64,000 bases of DNA from Selaginella moellendorffii (taxonomy: Eukaryota > Streptophyta > Lycopodiopsida > Selaginellales > Selaginellaceae), in assembly GCF_000143415.4 (NCBI RefSeq), contig NW_003314263.1, positions 3,606,451 through 3,670,450 of the forward strand, in the 5' to 3' direction. The translations under genes were made by a program, and so were the position numbers. Of the stretch, positions 11,042 through 22,843 are shown one piece after another. Position 1 is the stretch's first letter, and each line of letters begins with the position of its first letter. Under the pieces are notes generated by a model that saw nothing but the letters and a program-made list of their open reading frames with translations, was not told the origin of the DNA and made no database searches.

Positions 11042-12690
11042 TATTGCAAATGTGACCTTGGGTATTGAAAATTACCTGTTGGCTAGTCTTTACGGACACT
11101 CTTTCCTTACTACTACAATGGCAAGAGGTTGGTCTTGTTGGATTCGTTATTAGTTCCCACTTGAGCTAGTTAAGAAATTAGTCAATAACCATGCACTTAA
11201 ATTGGATAAACATAAGATAGGAACTCTATGTATTTTTTGTTGAGCATATTCGGCCTGGTTTAAGAAATTTGTGTCATTGGCTTGCACTTGCTAGTATTAA
11301 AAACCCCCATGATATTGAGTTTGGTCTCTCAATATTCATTAGATGATAGTTTACTGTGTTTGCTAAACATCCTCACTATCATGCCTTTTGTGTTAGTCTC
11401 ATTTTGGTCCCAAATGTTATTTATAGAAAGTGTCTAGATTTGCTCATTTGGCATATCTATGGAATGTAGAGAGTATACATCTCATGTCCAAATTCACAAT
11501 CTAAGAACATTCCATATTTAGTAAATTTTGAGCTTGCTAACTCCTGATACTAAGGGAAACTTGGGGTGAAAGCCCAAAGTGTGTGTTCCTCAAGAGGGGG
11601 CTATAGGGAGTTCCAAATGTATAGTAGGGATAGTGGGTAAGTCAGGCATGGTCAACCAACATGAGGCATATTTTAACTCCTGTTTGCGTGTCTGTCCTTG
11701 TTCTGCATCTGGCTTGGGTATAAGCCTAAATTCCACACCATGTTAGCTGGTGGAGTAGCCATATCTTCATCTTAGGCCATCGGTATACTGAAATAACACC
11801 AAACTCCATTTGACTCTGTTTTGTGTGTTAGTTTTGGCATTGGGATATTAGATGCTCTAGGATTGTTCCAAGTCACTCCGTATTCCTGTCCCTTCACTCT
11901 TTGGGTCGTATACTCAAGAGTTGTTCCGTGGTCCAGTTCTAACACTCCTTAGCTCCATGTTTAGGAGTTTAGCTCCGTTCTTTTGTTCAATGGCCCAAGG
12001 TGTAAGGAACTAAAGAGAACGACTTGAGAGACGATCCATTAGGGTTCAAATATAGAGGGAAAGGGCCCATGAATAAAAGTGCATCCCCTTTTCCGATCGA
12101 TTAAGTTTTAAGATATCTAGGGTTAAACGTTCTTGGTTTTGAATTGGGCTAGGTGATTTCCCAAGAAGTCCAAACTTAGGAGTTTACATTTGGTATCATA
12201 GGGGTTTTTGGTCCGACTCTGTTAGTTGGCTAGAAGAATCACACCACATGTTGATTGACATCTAGCTGGTCCAATTTGCTCCCATTGGGCTTGACCCGAA
12301 GGGTAAGGTATCAAGAGAGCGGGGCTCTCGGGAGAGTTGCGACTCTCAATTTTCGTTCACGAGGGCGTAAACTTGCAGGGAAGTATAGTAGATTATAAAC
12401 AACTAAAGAGAACAACTTGAAAGACGATCCATTGGGGTTTAAATATAGAAAGATAGGGCTCATGAATAAAAATGCACCCCCTTTTCCAATCGGTTAAGGG
12501 TCTTGGGATATCTGGGGTTAAGCGTCCTTGGGTTTGAATAATATTGGGCTATGTGACTTCCTAGGAAGTCCAAACTTATGAGCTTACACAAAGCTTTGAA
12601 ACTCGAGTTCCACTCCGCTGTCCTTTGGACATGTGGCATGTGGTATGTGACACATGGCAATCTATAGAGGTTAAAAAATAGATGAAAGTC
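11042..12690 (-). repeat. Family R repeat, inverted copy 2, split by a TRIM
   Basis: The reverse complement of 1-860 aligns over this interval with the same landmarks in reversed order. Most differences are transitions at former CG/CNG sites. The segment is interrupted by the TRIM at 12001-12588 and resumes at 12594 with 'gaaactcgagttccactcc', which matches the uninterrupted copy near 14320-14360. Confidence 0.7.
12001..12588 (+). mobile_element. TRIM-like LTR element T2 with target-site duplication
   Basis: Left LTR 12001-12188 (TGTAA...TTACA) and right LTR 12394-12588 (TATAA...TTACA) are about 190 bp each and clearly homologous throughout. Directly after the left LTR comes TTTGGTATCATAG, close to the TGGTATCA start of an initiator-Met-tRNA primer-binding site. 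Before the right LTR is a short purine-rich stretch (GCAGGGAAG). The flanks are CAAGG (11996-12000) and CAAAG (12589-12593), a 5-bp duplication with one transition. The ~205-bp interior has no reading frame. All hallmarks fit a non-autonomous TRIM element. Confidence 0.8.
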
Positions 12691-12839
12691 CAAATTTATG
12701 AGATTGCACCCTTGTGTTTGGCTAAAGTTTTTTTATGGGAATCTTAGAGATGATATATACTATTAGTTTAATCATTTTATGGTGATTGCTACCATCATTC
12801 TTGGGATTATTCTTGGTGTTTGCATAAGTTTTTCAAGTT

Positions 12840-13640
12840 CTCCAAGGGATGGCATTATAATGGTGTAATGGTTTGAGTGTAGCCACTCGTGTAGATTGGA
12901 GCATTCTTTCGAACGTCTTGAAGCACATATTTGGATATACTAACATTTGTGATGACACCTTCCAACAATTGCATTATCTTCATCTAAATCAGTGATGCAA
13001 TTTGGCATTTGCTTCTAAAGCCTCTTACTTCGTCAAAAGTTTAATATATAAGAGTAGATTTTATAAGACTTGTGCATGCACTTGCTCCAACCACCATTAA
13101 TAATGTTTTTCAATTGATACAACATTATGAAATATTACATTTTCCACTTCTTGTTATATGTCATTTAACTCCACTTCATATGGGAGATAGTCCTGTTTTG
13201 ATGGAGATTAGTGCTGCTATTGTTCATGTTCAAAGACGAGGGTAAAGATGTGGTTGTGGCCATGATATCTATTATTGGGCATGTAATGAGTTGGCTATAC
13301 ATATTAGTGTTGTTGATATTTTTTAGATTGACATCCTCCATTTCCTAGGTGAAGGCCTTGGTGTCAACAATATCTTGTTCGTTCTATTATAGTGGAAGGT
13401 CTTGAATACAAAGAGTCTTTCTGAAAATAAGAGTCATATAAATAGTGAAGGGTTCTTGCACAAATAAGTCATTAACACTTTCATCTTTCTTTCGAGAGTA
13501 CTATCAAGGGGTTCATTTGGCACTAATTCATCAAGTGTGTACTTTCAAAGCTTGTTATTATAACAAAAGGTCTTTAATTCTCTATATATTAGGTGATACA
13601 GGCTCAAGTTTATTTTTTATTGCTTAGCCTGTTGCTACAT
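12840..13640 (+). pseudogene. Decayed gag-protease remnant of an LTR retroelement
   Basis: Scattered peptide islands look retroelement-like. Near 13240-13290 is a Gly/Arg/Cys stretch. Near 13585-13620 is 'GDTGSSLFFIA', which resembles the active-site DTGSS(H)SFI of retropepsins. Frames are interrupted by stops. Only the protease motif is persuasive. It is a decayed copy without function. Confidence 0.4.
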
Positions 13641-14024
13641 GTTGCCATCTACAATTTTGTTGTGTGGTAGAGTTAGTCTTCATTTTTTATAGCAATGGCT
13701 ATACATATATATGTGCATGGGATGAAGCAGATCTATTTGTGAGTGTGGGAAATCTTAAGTTTGATCCTTGGTATAAATTATGGCTATATACATGCATGTG
13801 CATGGGATGAAATAGATTATGGGATGAAGTGAATCTAGTTGTGCATATAGAAGATCTTAAGTTTGATCCTTAATATAAATTAGTTGTAGTGCAATCATGC
13901 GAAGTGTGACTTTGAGGCTTTTCCTTTGTATCTCATACTTCCTTATATCTATTACTCTATTTTTTATTCTACTTCATCTTTTTTCTTTTACCTCTACTTC
14001 CATTATAAAATTGTAATGTGTCTG

Positions 14025-14215
14025 TAAGCTCCTAAGTTTAGACTTTCTGGGAGGTTATCCAACCCAAAAATTGAGTTTGGACTTTTTGGGAGGTCATCTG
14101 GCCTAGTATTATTCAAACCCAAGGACACTTAACCCCAAGTATCTTAAGACTATTAATTGATTGAAAAAAAGGTGCATTTTTATTTATGGGCCCTTTCCCT
14201 TTATATTTGTGTAGT
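14025..14215 (-). repeat. Inverted LTR of the TRIM family (copy T3)
   Basis: The reverse complement matches the TRIM LTR (family landmarks 'cccaaggacacttaaccccaag', 'gggccctttccctttat'). The end that reads TGTAAGCTCCTAAGTTTAGAC is present, followed by a partial duplication of the same LTR end ('gagtttggactttttgggagg'). No second full LTR is seen, so it is a solo or truncated LTR. Confidence 0.55.
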
Positions 14216-14279
14216 ATACATAGTTTTCACTTTTTATCTTATGGTGATTTATTATAGGATAACCATAAAACAAAACCTA

Positions 14280-15200
14280 AACCCTCCATATGCCATATAT
14301 CATATGCCACATGTCCAAGGATAGTAAAGTGGAACCCGAATTTTAGAGCATTGGGCTAGAGCATTCAATATCCCATAGTCAGAATTAGTATGCAAAATGG
14401 AGTTAAACAAAATTTAGCACTATTTTAGCATACCTGTGGCCTAATGCAAGGATATGGGTACTCAATTAGCTAGCATAGAATGAAACTTAAGCTTAAACTC
14501 AAGCCAAACGCAAAACAAAGATAGGTATACAAACGAGAGCTAAACTATGCTTTAGGTTGATCGACCATGCTTAATATACCCATTATCCCTACTATACATT
14601 TAGAACCCCCCCTAGCCCCCCTTCCCTTGAAGAAAGCACACTTTGAGCTTTCATCTTGAGCCACCCTTCGTATCAAGAGTTAGTTTCTATAACAAGTTTG
14701 AAACTTATTAAATATAGAATGGTATTAGATTGCAAATTTGGATGCAAGACTAACACCATTATGTTTAGGATAATTTTTACATTTTATAGATATATTAAAT
14801 TAGCAAATCTAGATGCTTTTCATAAATAACTAATAGAACTAAACAAGACCAATATAAAGGGCATAATAGCGAGGATATTTGGCAAATACAGTAAACTATC
14901 ATTTAGTGATGTTGAGGGACTAGTCTTAATATATAGAGGTTTTTGTTATTAGTTAGTGCAAGACATAACGAGATGAGAATTCCTTACCGGGCTAAGTATA
15001 TTTAGCTAATAGCACTTAGGAATTCCATCCTTATGCTCGTCTAGCCTAAGTACACTCAAAATGCCCAATTAACTCCACTAGTATAAGAGGGACTGATAAA
15101 GGGTCCAACCAATCTCCCCCTGCTATGGCAGTAAAGAAAGAATATCTAAAAGGACTAGTAGACAGGTAATTTTTGATACCTATAATCACATTCGTGACAA
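14280..15200 (+). repeat. Family R repeat, direct copy 3, strongly decayed
   Basis: Aligns in the same orientation as 1-860. Here nearly every CG of copy 1 is TG or CA (for example copy 1 'cggcataccggtggcctaacg' reads 'tagcatacctgtggcctaatg'). The sequence at 14335-14360 is the empty site for the TRIM insertion found in copy 2. It is followed directly by retroelement pol remnants. Confidence 0.7.
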
Positions 15201-15579
15201 TTTAAACCCTTATATACCATTTCTCAAGTTATTCCCTTTAGTTGTTTATAACATCATTTTATTCCAAATGGGAATGCTTATCCAGTCAAAGTTTTTATTC
15301 AGTGTTAATCACCCAAGGAGATCAAAATTTTACATGGGAACGTCAAGGAGATGTTAGAAAAGGGTGTTATTTAAAAATTTTGGAGTCTTTAGATGTGTAA
15401 ACTTTATCTTGTGACAAAGTTTGATAGGAGTATTTACTTTTATATTAACTATCATTTATTAAACAAGATGACTATCCTGAATGTGTACCTTTTTCCTCAT
15501 ATAGCTAATCTTCTAAATTGTTTAAAGAGAAGTCATAAGTTCACCAAGTTATATATTGTTTTGGGTACTAACAAGTGTT

Positions 15580-17350
15580 AATGGCCAAAGATGATATTCC
15601 TAAGACTATTTTGCATACACTATTTACTTTATATAAGTTATTGATGATGTTGTTCAATTTGAAAAATGCTCTAGCATCTTTTTAGTGGATGATGAATGAA
15701 GTTCTTTGAGATATGTCAGAGGTGATTACTAACTTCATCAATGATGTATTAATCCACTTGAAAGGACATAAAAGACATATCTATGATGTTCTTGAAGTGT
15801 TGGATCGACTATGGGAAGTTGGTTTAAACCTAAAATAATCAAAGTGCGTGTTTGGTCCAAAGACATAACTTATTTTGAGTACTATATTTTTTATGAAGGT
15901 TTGCAAGTTGATCCTAACAAACTTATGATTGTTCAAAAGTTTTTTACTTCGAAGTGTGTAAATGATGTATAATGCTTCTTAGGCAAAACACAATATTTTA
16001 ATTGTTTTATTGATCATCTTTTTTTGTACTACACTATTATGAGTATTTTTGAAATTGTCAACATCATCTTTTATTTAGTTTATGAACTATGAGTAGAAAT
16101 TTATAGATCTTAAAGAGTTGTTAATGACTCCTCTAGTTTTGGACTACCCTAATTACACTTGACTTTTCTTTTTCCACACAGTCTTGGAAATATGTTAATG
16201 TAAAGGAGCTTGAGTGTACTTGGTCAATACCATCTCATTATACACATCAACCCTACATTATAATTAACAAAGGTGGAGTGTTTAATAGTAGTTTAGGATT
16301 TCAAAAAGCTTTATGCATATTTGCATAGTTCTAAACATTACTAGAAGATGATCATGTTGCAATTATTTTGTTATTAAAGTGGAAGAATTTAGTTGGTTAT
16401 ACTATTTGGTGGGCTCTAAAGCTTTCTCAAGCTTATCTCCTGTTCTTAATGATTTGGTTATTTTAGCATTAATGGATTTTTTTGAGGATTTTGTGACATT
16501 GGCAATTGTTGTACGTGATGTTTAATGTCCACAAAGTTTACCTTCTATTGATAAGGTTTATGAAGTTTAAAAGATTAAGCTATGGATCTAAAGGCTTCGT
16601 GAGGGGTTGCATCACTTGCTAATGAGTTGCTATTTTGGCATTTATATTCTTAATATAATCTTGAGAAATACTTTCTTTATTTTATTGGGATTGATCTTAA
16701 TGATCATTTATAGTTGATGGTGCCTTCAATATTTTATTATGACTCTTTTATTCTAGATGTGCATATAGAACATCAATGTATGACTAAGAAGTTATGTAAG
16801 TCTTTCTATTAACTAAAAATGCAACATGATATTATCTAGTATGTGCATAGTTGTGTTTAGTGCCAAGTTTATAATACTCCCCTTCATATTGCAAAAGGAT
16901 GGTTAAAATGTAATTTCCTATCTATTTAAGTTTGTGGCATTTTAGTTGATAGGGCTTTTTCCATATTCCATTGTATATCATTATTGCTTTCAACTACTAA
17001 CTCGCTACATGGAAGTTGGTGCTTTTGCTAGCATAACATTGACTACTGTTAGGTAATTCTTCCTTAATTAAGTGGTATTCCAACATTCCTATCTAGAGTG
17101 GATTCTCTTGGATGGTGGTTCCATATTTATGGTTAATATTTTTTATATTTTAACATTTTAACTAGGGATACACCACACTTTCATGAGTGCTTAGATAAAT
17201 GGCTTGGTGGAATGGTTTGTTCAAACCTTCAAAGGGATGATCATAAAATACATGAACTTTTAACATTCAAATTGGGATAGTTATTTGCCGTTTCTTCGGT
17301 ATGGGTATGTTATAGAGGTATAACGTTTTGTTGGTACTTCACTATATAAA
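15580..17350 (+). pseudogene. Ty3/gypsy pol remnant (reverse transcriptase to integrase)
   Basis: Around 15588-15705 the frame 'DIPKTILHTLF' to 'WMMNEVL' matches the gypsy RT stretch that begins DIPKTAFRTRFGLYEF and ends with the MNEVL segment. At 15736-15860 the catalytic YxDD region reads 'FINDVLIHLK', followed by 'VLEVLDRLWEVGLNLK' and 'KCVFGPK'. At 17178-17345 an integrase end reads 'INGLVEWFVQTFKGMI' and 'SNWDSYLPFLRYGY'. Many stops and frameshifts are present and the YxDD aspartates are partly lost, so it is dead. The order RT then IN places it in Ty3/gypsy rather than Copia. The intervening RNase H region is too decayed to point to. Confidence 0.75.
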
Positions 17351-17445
17351 CTCAAATGTGATCATGATTCAATACTGCTAACAAAGTTGAGTTTTCCTTC
17401 ATGATTACCATGAACTATCAATGCTAGATCTTGGGATTAATATTA

Positions 17446-17732
17446 TGCTTTATTTCGTTAAAGTGGGACTTTTCATTATCCCACTTATGGTGTGTGGCCA
17501 CATGCCATTTTTATAACAACAATAAAAAATTGAAGTTTTAACTTTATAATTTATAAATTAAAAACTTTTTCATATGATTTTGTGTTATAATATTGTAAAA
17601 TATAAAAAAATAAATTAAAAAACTGATAGAAATATTAATAAATATTAATTAAGTACTAGGAAATGGCATGTGGACACATGCTAATTAATGTCCCACTTTA
17701 CTGAATAAGTCCCACTTTAACGAAATAAAGCA
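17446..17732. mobile_element. Harbinger/Tourist-like MITE with TTA target duplication
   Basis: The 287-bp element has terminal inverted repeats. The left end TGCTTTATTTCGTTAAAGTG is mirrored exactly at the right end, and imperfect matching continues for about 70 bp to a shared 'ccacatgccat'. It is flanked by TTA on both sides (17443-17445 and 17733-17735), the TWA duplication typical of PIF/Harbinger elements. The interior is very AT-rich and non-coding. The ends are far better preserved than the surrounding gypsy remnant, so it inserted after that element died. Confidence 0.85.
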
Positions 17733-17769
17733 TTATTTAACAAATATTTTTTCACTTGCCTGAGTAGAG

Positions 17770-18378
17770 TTTGTTGAACACTTGGGCCATATACAAGTGA
17801 GACAACAATGGTACTACAACTCCCATCATCATTCACATGTGGAGTACAAAGTGGATATGATGCTATATATAATATTGGTATAGTGAGATTTTAATAGCTA
17901 TCAGGTTGATTTTAATTTAGACCACTCACTTTTATATATAAATTAGGGTTTTTGGGCTAATTAATATGCACATTTCTGTATTTCATTTCATCTTCCATGC
18001 ACTCACAATATAATCAATATATAAAGAGAATATTATATTATATTTTACTTTTATATTATTATATGAATGAATATATTATTAGAGTGGATTTGAAGTGGAG
18101 CCACAAATGTCACTCCAATTCCACTCTATTATGACTTGAATTTCAGATACTTTAAAAAGAAAAAAAGAATGAAACACTAAAATTCAATTGTCATTGTTAA
18201 GTGCTAACTTTAACTTTGTTGTCAACATGGGTCAAAAAGAACTCTAGACTTAGGGTAAAGGTTAACCTATCTAAGAGTGGTAGCATAATAGAGATTTTAA
18301 GGTAGCTCATGAGTAGTTGGGTGGTGAAAAACATTAGGAGAAGGTGTAATATAATTTAGGAAGACTAAGTCTTTTAAC
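17770..18378 (+). repeat. LTR 3' portion preceding a gypsy gag
   Basis: 'gagacaacaatggtactacaactccc' matches family R copy 1 near 880-905, and the TATA-like 'tatatataaattagggtttttgggctaattaatatg' region matches 10190-10230. Together these give the U3/R part of the long LTR. It is followed by a primer-binding-like site at 18380 and a gag remnant. Confidence 0.5.
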
Positions 18379-18380
18379 AT

Positions 18381-18393
18381 TGGTATCAAAGAG
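18381..18393 (+). other. Retroelement primer-binding site
   Basis: TTGGTATCAAAGAG resembles the TGGTATCAGAGC complementary to the 3' end of plant initiator-methionine tRNA. It lies just upstream of the gag remnant, as expected. Confidence 0.5.
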
Positions 18394-18399
18394 AGGTCA

Positions 18400-19700
18400 T
18401 TGTGATGGCTGACCAAAATGAATGCTAAAATTCTATTATCAATATTGGTGCTAATGATGGTGTCGATGGAGTTGTAGAGATTTAGATTATTCAAAATGTT
18501 ATTCATGAGTTGTAAGCTTTTAATCAAAATCAGCAAAAGATGCAAGACAAGATGATGGATATCATGTATAGGCATGTTGAGGCACTTAAGGTTAGATGTG
18601 GTGGCACTCTAAGTAAGATTTCCTTGATGGATCGACTTAAGATTCCAATTTTTTCTAGTGATAGTGGTGTGGACAAGTGTTTAACTTAACTAGACAATGT
18701 GAAGAAGTTTTTAGTTGCTAAAGGAACTCTATATGCAAAAACTTTAGTGATTATTTTAATGGTTTTACGTGATATGGGTTTTCAATGGTGGAATTGTTTA
18801 AGGAGTCTTATGTTGTGGATAAAAAACAACTAATGTCTAACATAGATGAGTTTGAGGTTGTTTTTTGTTTATGTTTTGCCCCTTATTACAATGTAGAGAA
18901 TGCTCGCATGGAACTTCAATATTTTTAGCAAAGGAAAATGATACTTGAGGATTATATTGAGAAGTTTATTCACTTAATTAGTTATATTCCAACAAAGGAT
19001 CCATATCAAAACAAATTCTACTTCATTAATATCTTTCATAGTGAGAGCATATGGCAATATTTGCATCATTCTCAACTTATAAAGAATTTGGAGAAGTTAT
19101 TTGATATGGCTTGACTTGACAATAATAAATATAAGTCTTCTAAGAATTTGAGAAGTCCTTATGTTGAGAATTGTCATGATGATTATTATGGATACAAAGA
19201 TGGAAACAAACATCATAAATTGAAGTGTATGATGTCTATCTCAAATACAAAAGGGTGGAAGAAGTAGAAGTTTTTTATAAAGAATTATAAACAAAGTTGT
19301 CATTATTGCAGTAAGATTGGACACTACAAGGCTGCTTATCTATAGCTAAAGAACAAGTAATAAAGCAAAAAAAAAGGCCAATTTTCTAATGATGGCAAGT
19401 TGAATATTAAGAAGTTGTAAAATTTGTAATGTGAGAATGACAAAGAAGATTATTTTGGTCGGAGAAAAAAGATTTTGATCATTGCTCATCAACTAAACTA
19501 TGTGTGGAATAAAATGAATTTTAAGGATATTTGTTCATTAACATTAATGTTTGAAGGTGTATTTCATGAAGGTTCAATATAGATTTTATTGGATAATAGG
19601 AGGGATGATAACTTTGTTTTAGCAAAGTTTGTTGAGAAGTACAACTTGGTGATATAAAGACTTCTTCCATTTAGTACTTTATATTATTGATCCATTAAAA
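18400..19700 (+). pseudogene. Ty3/gypsy gag and protease remnant
   Basis: After the primer-binding site come 'MDRLKIPIFS', then a retrotransposon-gag stretch ('ARMELQYF', 'LEDYIEKFIHL'), and at 19300-19345 a zinc knuckle reading 'CHYCSKIGHYKAAY', in which the fourth ligand Cys has become Tyr. At 19575-19650 'LLDNRRDDNFVLAKFVEKYNL' matches the protease region, with the active-site DSGA lost. Stops interrupt all frames. It lies downstream of a pol remnant and an LTR, so the two halves belong either to different elements or to a rearranged one. Confidence 0.7.
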
Positions 19701-20670
19701 CTTTATAAAAAGGTTTTTTTTTAATTTGGTTTGCTAAAGGATATTGTCAATGATTGAGACTCAAAGTTCATCAATAGATTTTGGAAAAACTTTGCAAAAA
19801 TTATATAAGTGACTTTGAAGCTCTCAAGTGGAAATTATCTTCAAACAGATAAGCAAACCAAACATGTGAATTAGGTGGTGAATGATATGCTACAATTCTA
19901 TTTGTCTGTATTTTTTTAATTTTTGAAACATTATTTTCATTTAACATAAAGATTTTACTAGCTATTTTCTTGTCCAAATATTTTGATTATGTATACTCTG
20001 AATCTTCTGATTCTTTTTCTATTATAAATATTGGTAATGATTTGGTTTTCAGTCAATATATAGCATCTTGGCCTACATCATGGTTATTGCGCACTTCCCA
20101 TTTTTTATGGCACTTAAAATCTAGATTGATTTGTATTTTTGGTTTTATGTTATTAATATCACTTATGCTAACTTTGAGCACTGGAAATTTTTTGAGCTCA
20201 CTTTACTGCTGTAACTCTTCAGAATAGTACTTTTATTAACACTTCATTCCATCCCTTTTGTATTGCTGTTTACTCTTCCTTTAGCATATACTACCATAGT
20301 TACTAATCTTATGATAAATGATCAACATGCCTTTGAAATTACAGTTTGTAATTAAAATTGTTGTTTTCTTCAGTACTAACACTTTATGTTTCCAATAAAC
20401 AATTCCCATGGTCACTTTGACATTAGTTGTGTGATCTAGTCATATAGCATATTTTTGCCAACAGCTTGAACATTGGAACTCCAATGTTCATGATTCCTGG
20501 ACTATATTTAAAATGTCTGATAAGAACTTATTAATGGCAATGCAAGCCAATATGCCTGAATACACTTTAGTATACTCCACCAAACAAAATCCGGCTCAAT
20601 TATGCTATGGGCTTCAATGAACTGAAACACCTATTGCCACCATATCCCCAAAAATTCATACGTTTCTTTC
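19701..20670. other. AT-rich stretch with no recognised feature
   Basis: A plus-strand 85-codon frame (19970-20227) shows no family resemblance and low-complexity composition. No conserved splice structure was found. The sequence then shifts to normal GC near 20710, upstream of the next gene. Confidence 0.5.
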
Positions 20671-21113
20671 CAAGTGAGCATCAATAATCTAAGCATATCT
20701 TTTATTTGTTGCAATGGTAGCCCAATGCCATGCAGAACTGAATCCTCAGCAGTCAGATCAGCATTCCCGTGTATCAACCATGTCCCTTGGATTCCAGCCA
20801 AGAATGCGAGAGAAGAACTTCAGGAAAAGCGAGAAAACCTCAGCATACACGAAACAAAAGGTTCCAAGACGCGAAAATGCAGAGAAATCGCATTCGTCCA
20901 GCGAGAAAAACCTTGGGACAAGGAGAAAGTCTCGATATTTCTACCAAGACGCAAGAATGGAAATGGAGGTGAAATCCTACCTGAATCTCGCGAAGCCGCA
21001 TCAATTTCCACAAAGATCGACCAGATTTCGAGCTTCGCTTCGGCGCCTGGTCGATCCATCAGCGCTCGTTGGGAGGGAAGTATCCAGTCGCCAGCTTAAT
21101 CTCCGGTTGAGCC

Positions 21114-21144
21114 AACCCTAACTCTCTCTCTCCAAGAACCCTAA
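21114..21144 (+). promoter_or_regulatory. Telo-box pair in the leader of the SEC-C gene
   Basis: Two AACCCTAA motifs (21114-21121 and 21137-21144) flank a CT-rich tract 35-65 bp before the ATG. Telo-boxes next to pyrimidine tracts are common at the 5' ends of plant housekeeping genes. Their function here is inferred. Confidence 0.45.
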
Positions 21145-21178
21145 ATAAAACCCCAGGGTTTTTTAGCTCCTCTTCGTC

Positions 21179-22376
21179 ATGAGCATGGCGGCTCGGTTGC
21201 TCGCCAGGCGAACCAGCGCAATGCCGCCGGGGCTCGTCATCGCCAGAGGTATGGCCGTAGCTAGCAATCAGGAGAATGCGGCGGCGGCGGAGGAGTCGCT
21301 CAAGAGCTCGTGGTTCCAGAGGATCAAGGGCCTCTTCGTCCGTGACAAGCCAGCGGAATCAAAGCCGATGGAAGAATCGAAGCCACCGTTGCGAGCATCC
21401 ATCGAGCAAGCGCCCAAGCCTTCCGAGAGTATGGCTTCTAAGATTGTCAACACTGTGAAATCGGCTGTAGCTCCAAGCGTCTATTCTATGGAAGGTAAGC
21501 TCTCTCTTTTTTTTCTTCGCTTGTTCATCGTTCTCTTTACTTCTCTTCCAGCCTTTGCTGACGAGCTCAAGAAGGCCCGGTACGCTGGCTCACTTGTCAA
21601 GGGCGCTTCCAAAGAACAAATCTCCGCTATTCTCGAGAAGCAAGAGAAGATGATCCGAGCTCTAGCCACTTACAAAACAGAAGTAAGCTCTCTCCACTCT
21701 CTTTCCTGATCGATGAAGCTTCCTTCTTTCTTGCGTTGCTGTGTTCTAAAGCTGCAAGCTAGTAGTCAGTGAAGCTTGCGTGATCAAGTTTCTTGCTCTA
21801 CCTCTTCCATCTTTTGCCTGGTTTTGTTTGAAGCAAGGGACAAATCACTGGCTTGCTTGATCAAGTTTCTTGCTCTACCTCTTCCAGTTTTTGCCTGGTT
21901 TTGTTTGAAGCAATGTAGTCTGATTTCCAGGTATACAGATATAAACAATGGTGTGTTGGGTGGGGATTCAGCAAATTGGAGCATCGCAGGTGGCCGAAGT
22001 AGCAGTGAAATGTAAAGCCCGAGCTGAGGAGGTGGAGGACATTCTCTCCAAGTACAAGTGGACCAAAGAAGCTCACAGCAAGGTGGAGAAGCTGAGAAAG
22101 GAAGGGAAGCCTCTCCCAAAGAGTTTTGATGAAGTAAGAGTTTCTCTCCTTTGCGATGAACTGTGTGGCTGTCTTGACAAATGTTTTGGCCTTTCAAGGT
22201 GGAGGCCCTTATGGGTGGACGATGGAAATCGCCCAAGAGCGTCCCTATACTCAGTCGAAACCAGCTGTGCTCTTGCGGCTCTGGGAAGAAATACAAGCGG
22301 TATGGCTGTTCTTTGTGTTCTTCTCGCTGTAAACAGCCCAACTTTCAGGTGTTGTGGACAGACCGCAAGCATCTAG
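21179..22376 (+). CDS. Organelle-type protein with C-terminal SEC-C zinc motif
   Basis: Five exons (21179-21494, 21552-21682, 21990-22133, 22199-22299, 22349-22376) join in phase to 239 residues. The N-terminus is rich in Arg, Ala and Ser and lacks acidic residues for about 25 residues, as in mitochondrial presequences. A basic middle and a helical part ('EEVEDILSKYKWTKEAHSKV') follow. The last exons give 'LCSCGSGKKYKRCCG', a complete SEC-C zinc-binding motif, which binds metal and often nucleic acid or ribosome partners. Splitting the final Cys-Cys pair across an intron explains why no continuous frame shows it. Homologous unnamed proteins occur across plants. The exact role is unknown. The third intron is longer (307 bp) and contains a partly duplicated tract ('tgatcaagtttcttgctctacctcttcca' twice). 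Confidence 0.85.
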
Positions 22377-22843
22377 AACCGAATTTTCGCCATAGTTCTC
22401 CAGTATATTTCACGTATATGAAAAAAAACACTCCAAAGTAGATTTATCAGAGAGTTTTTTGGTTAACTCCTAAAAATAAAATAATTATTTAACGGATTTC
22501 GATTAATGTAATTCTAAACATGTTGTAAACTTCTCTCGATAGCTGGTTTTTACGACATGATGGATAGAGTTGCCCTAAAATCAACGGCTGAGATTTCGAT
22601 AAGACGATTTTTGACAAATATATAATATGCATGGGATATTCTTTTTCTGGAAGAAGCATGACTTCTAGGGTTTCCCTCGTATTAGGGCAATGCCAAAGGC
22701 GCGCGGAAGCGAGGGAACGCTCGGAGGCGCCAGGCGGTGACTGCGGCGCACGATCGCTGCTCAGGGTAGGCCAGGGTAGGATCGATAGATGAGATCGCTT
22801 CGGCAATAGCTGGGGCGGCGCTTGAGATTTTCTCGCAGCAGCG

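Noticed and set aside
20674-21121. Overlapping plus-strand frames of 135-141 codons upstream of the SEC-C gene
   Set aside because: Two frames are open at once, the composition is unlike a protein, and the region is immediately upstream of a gene with telo-boxes, so it is promoter and leader.
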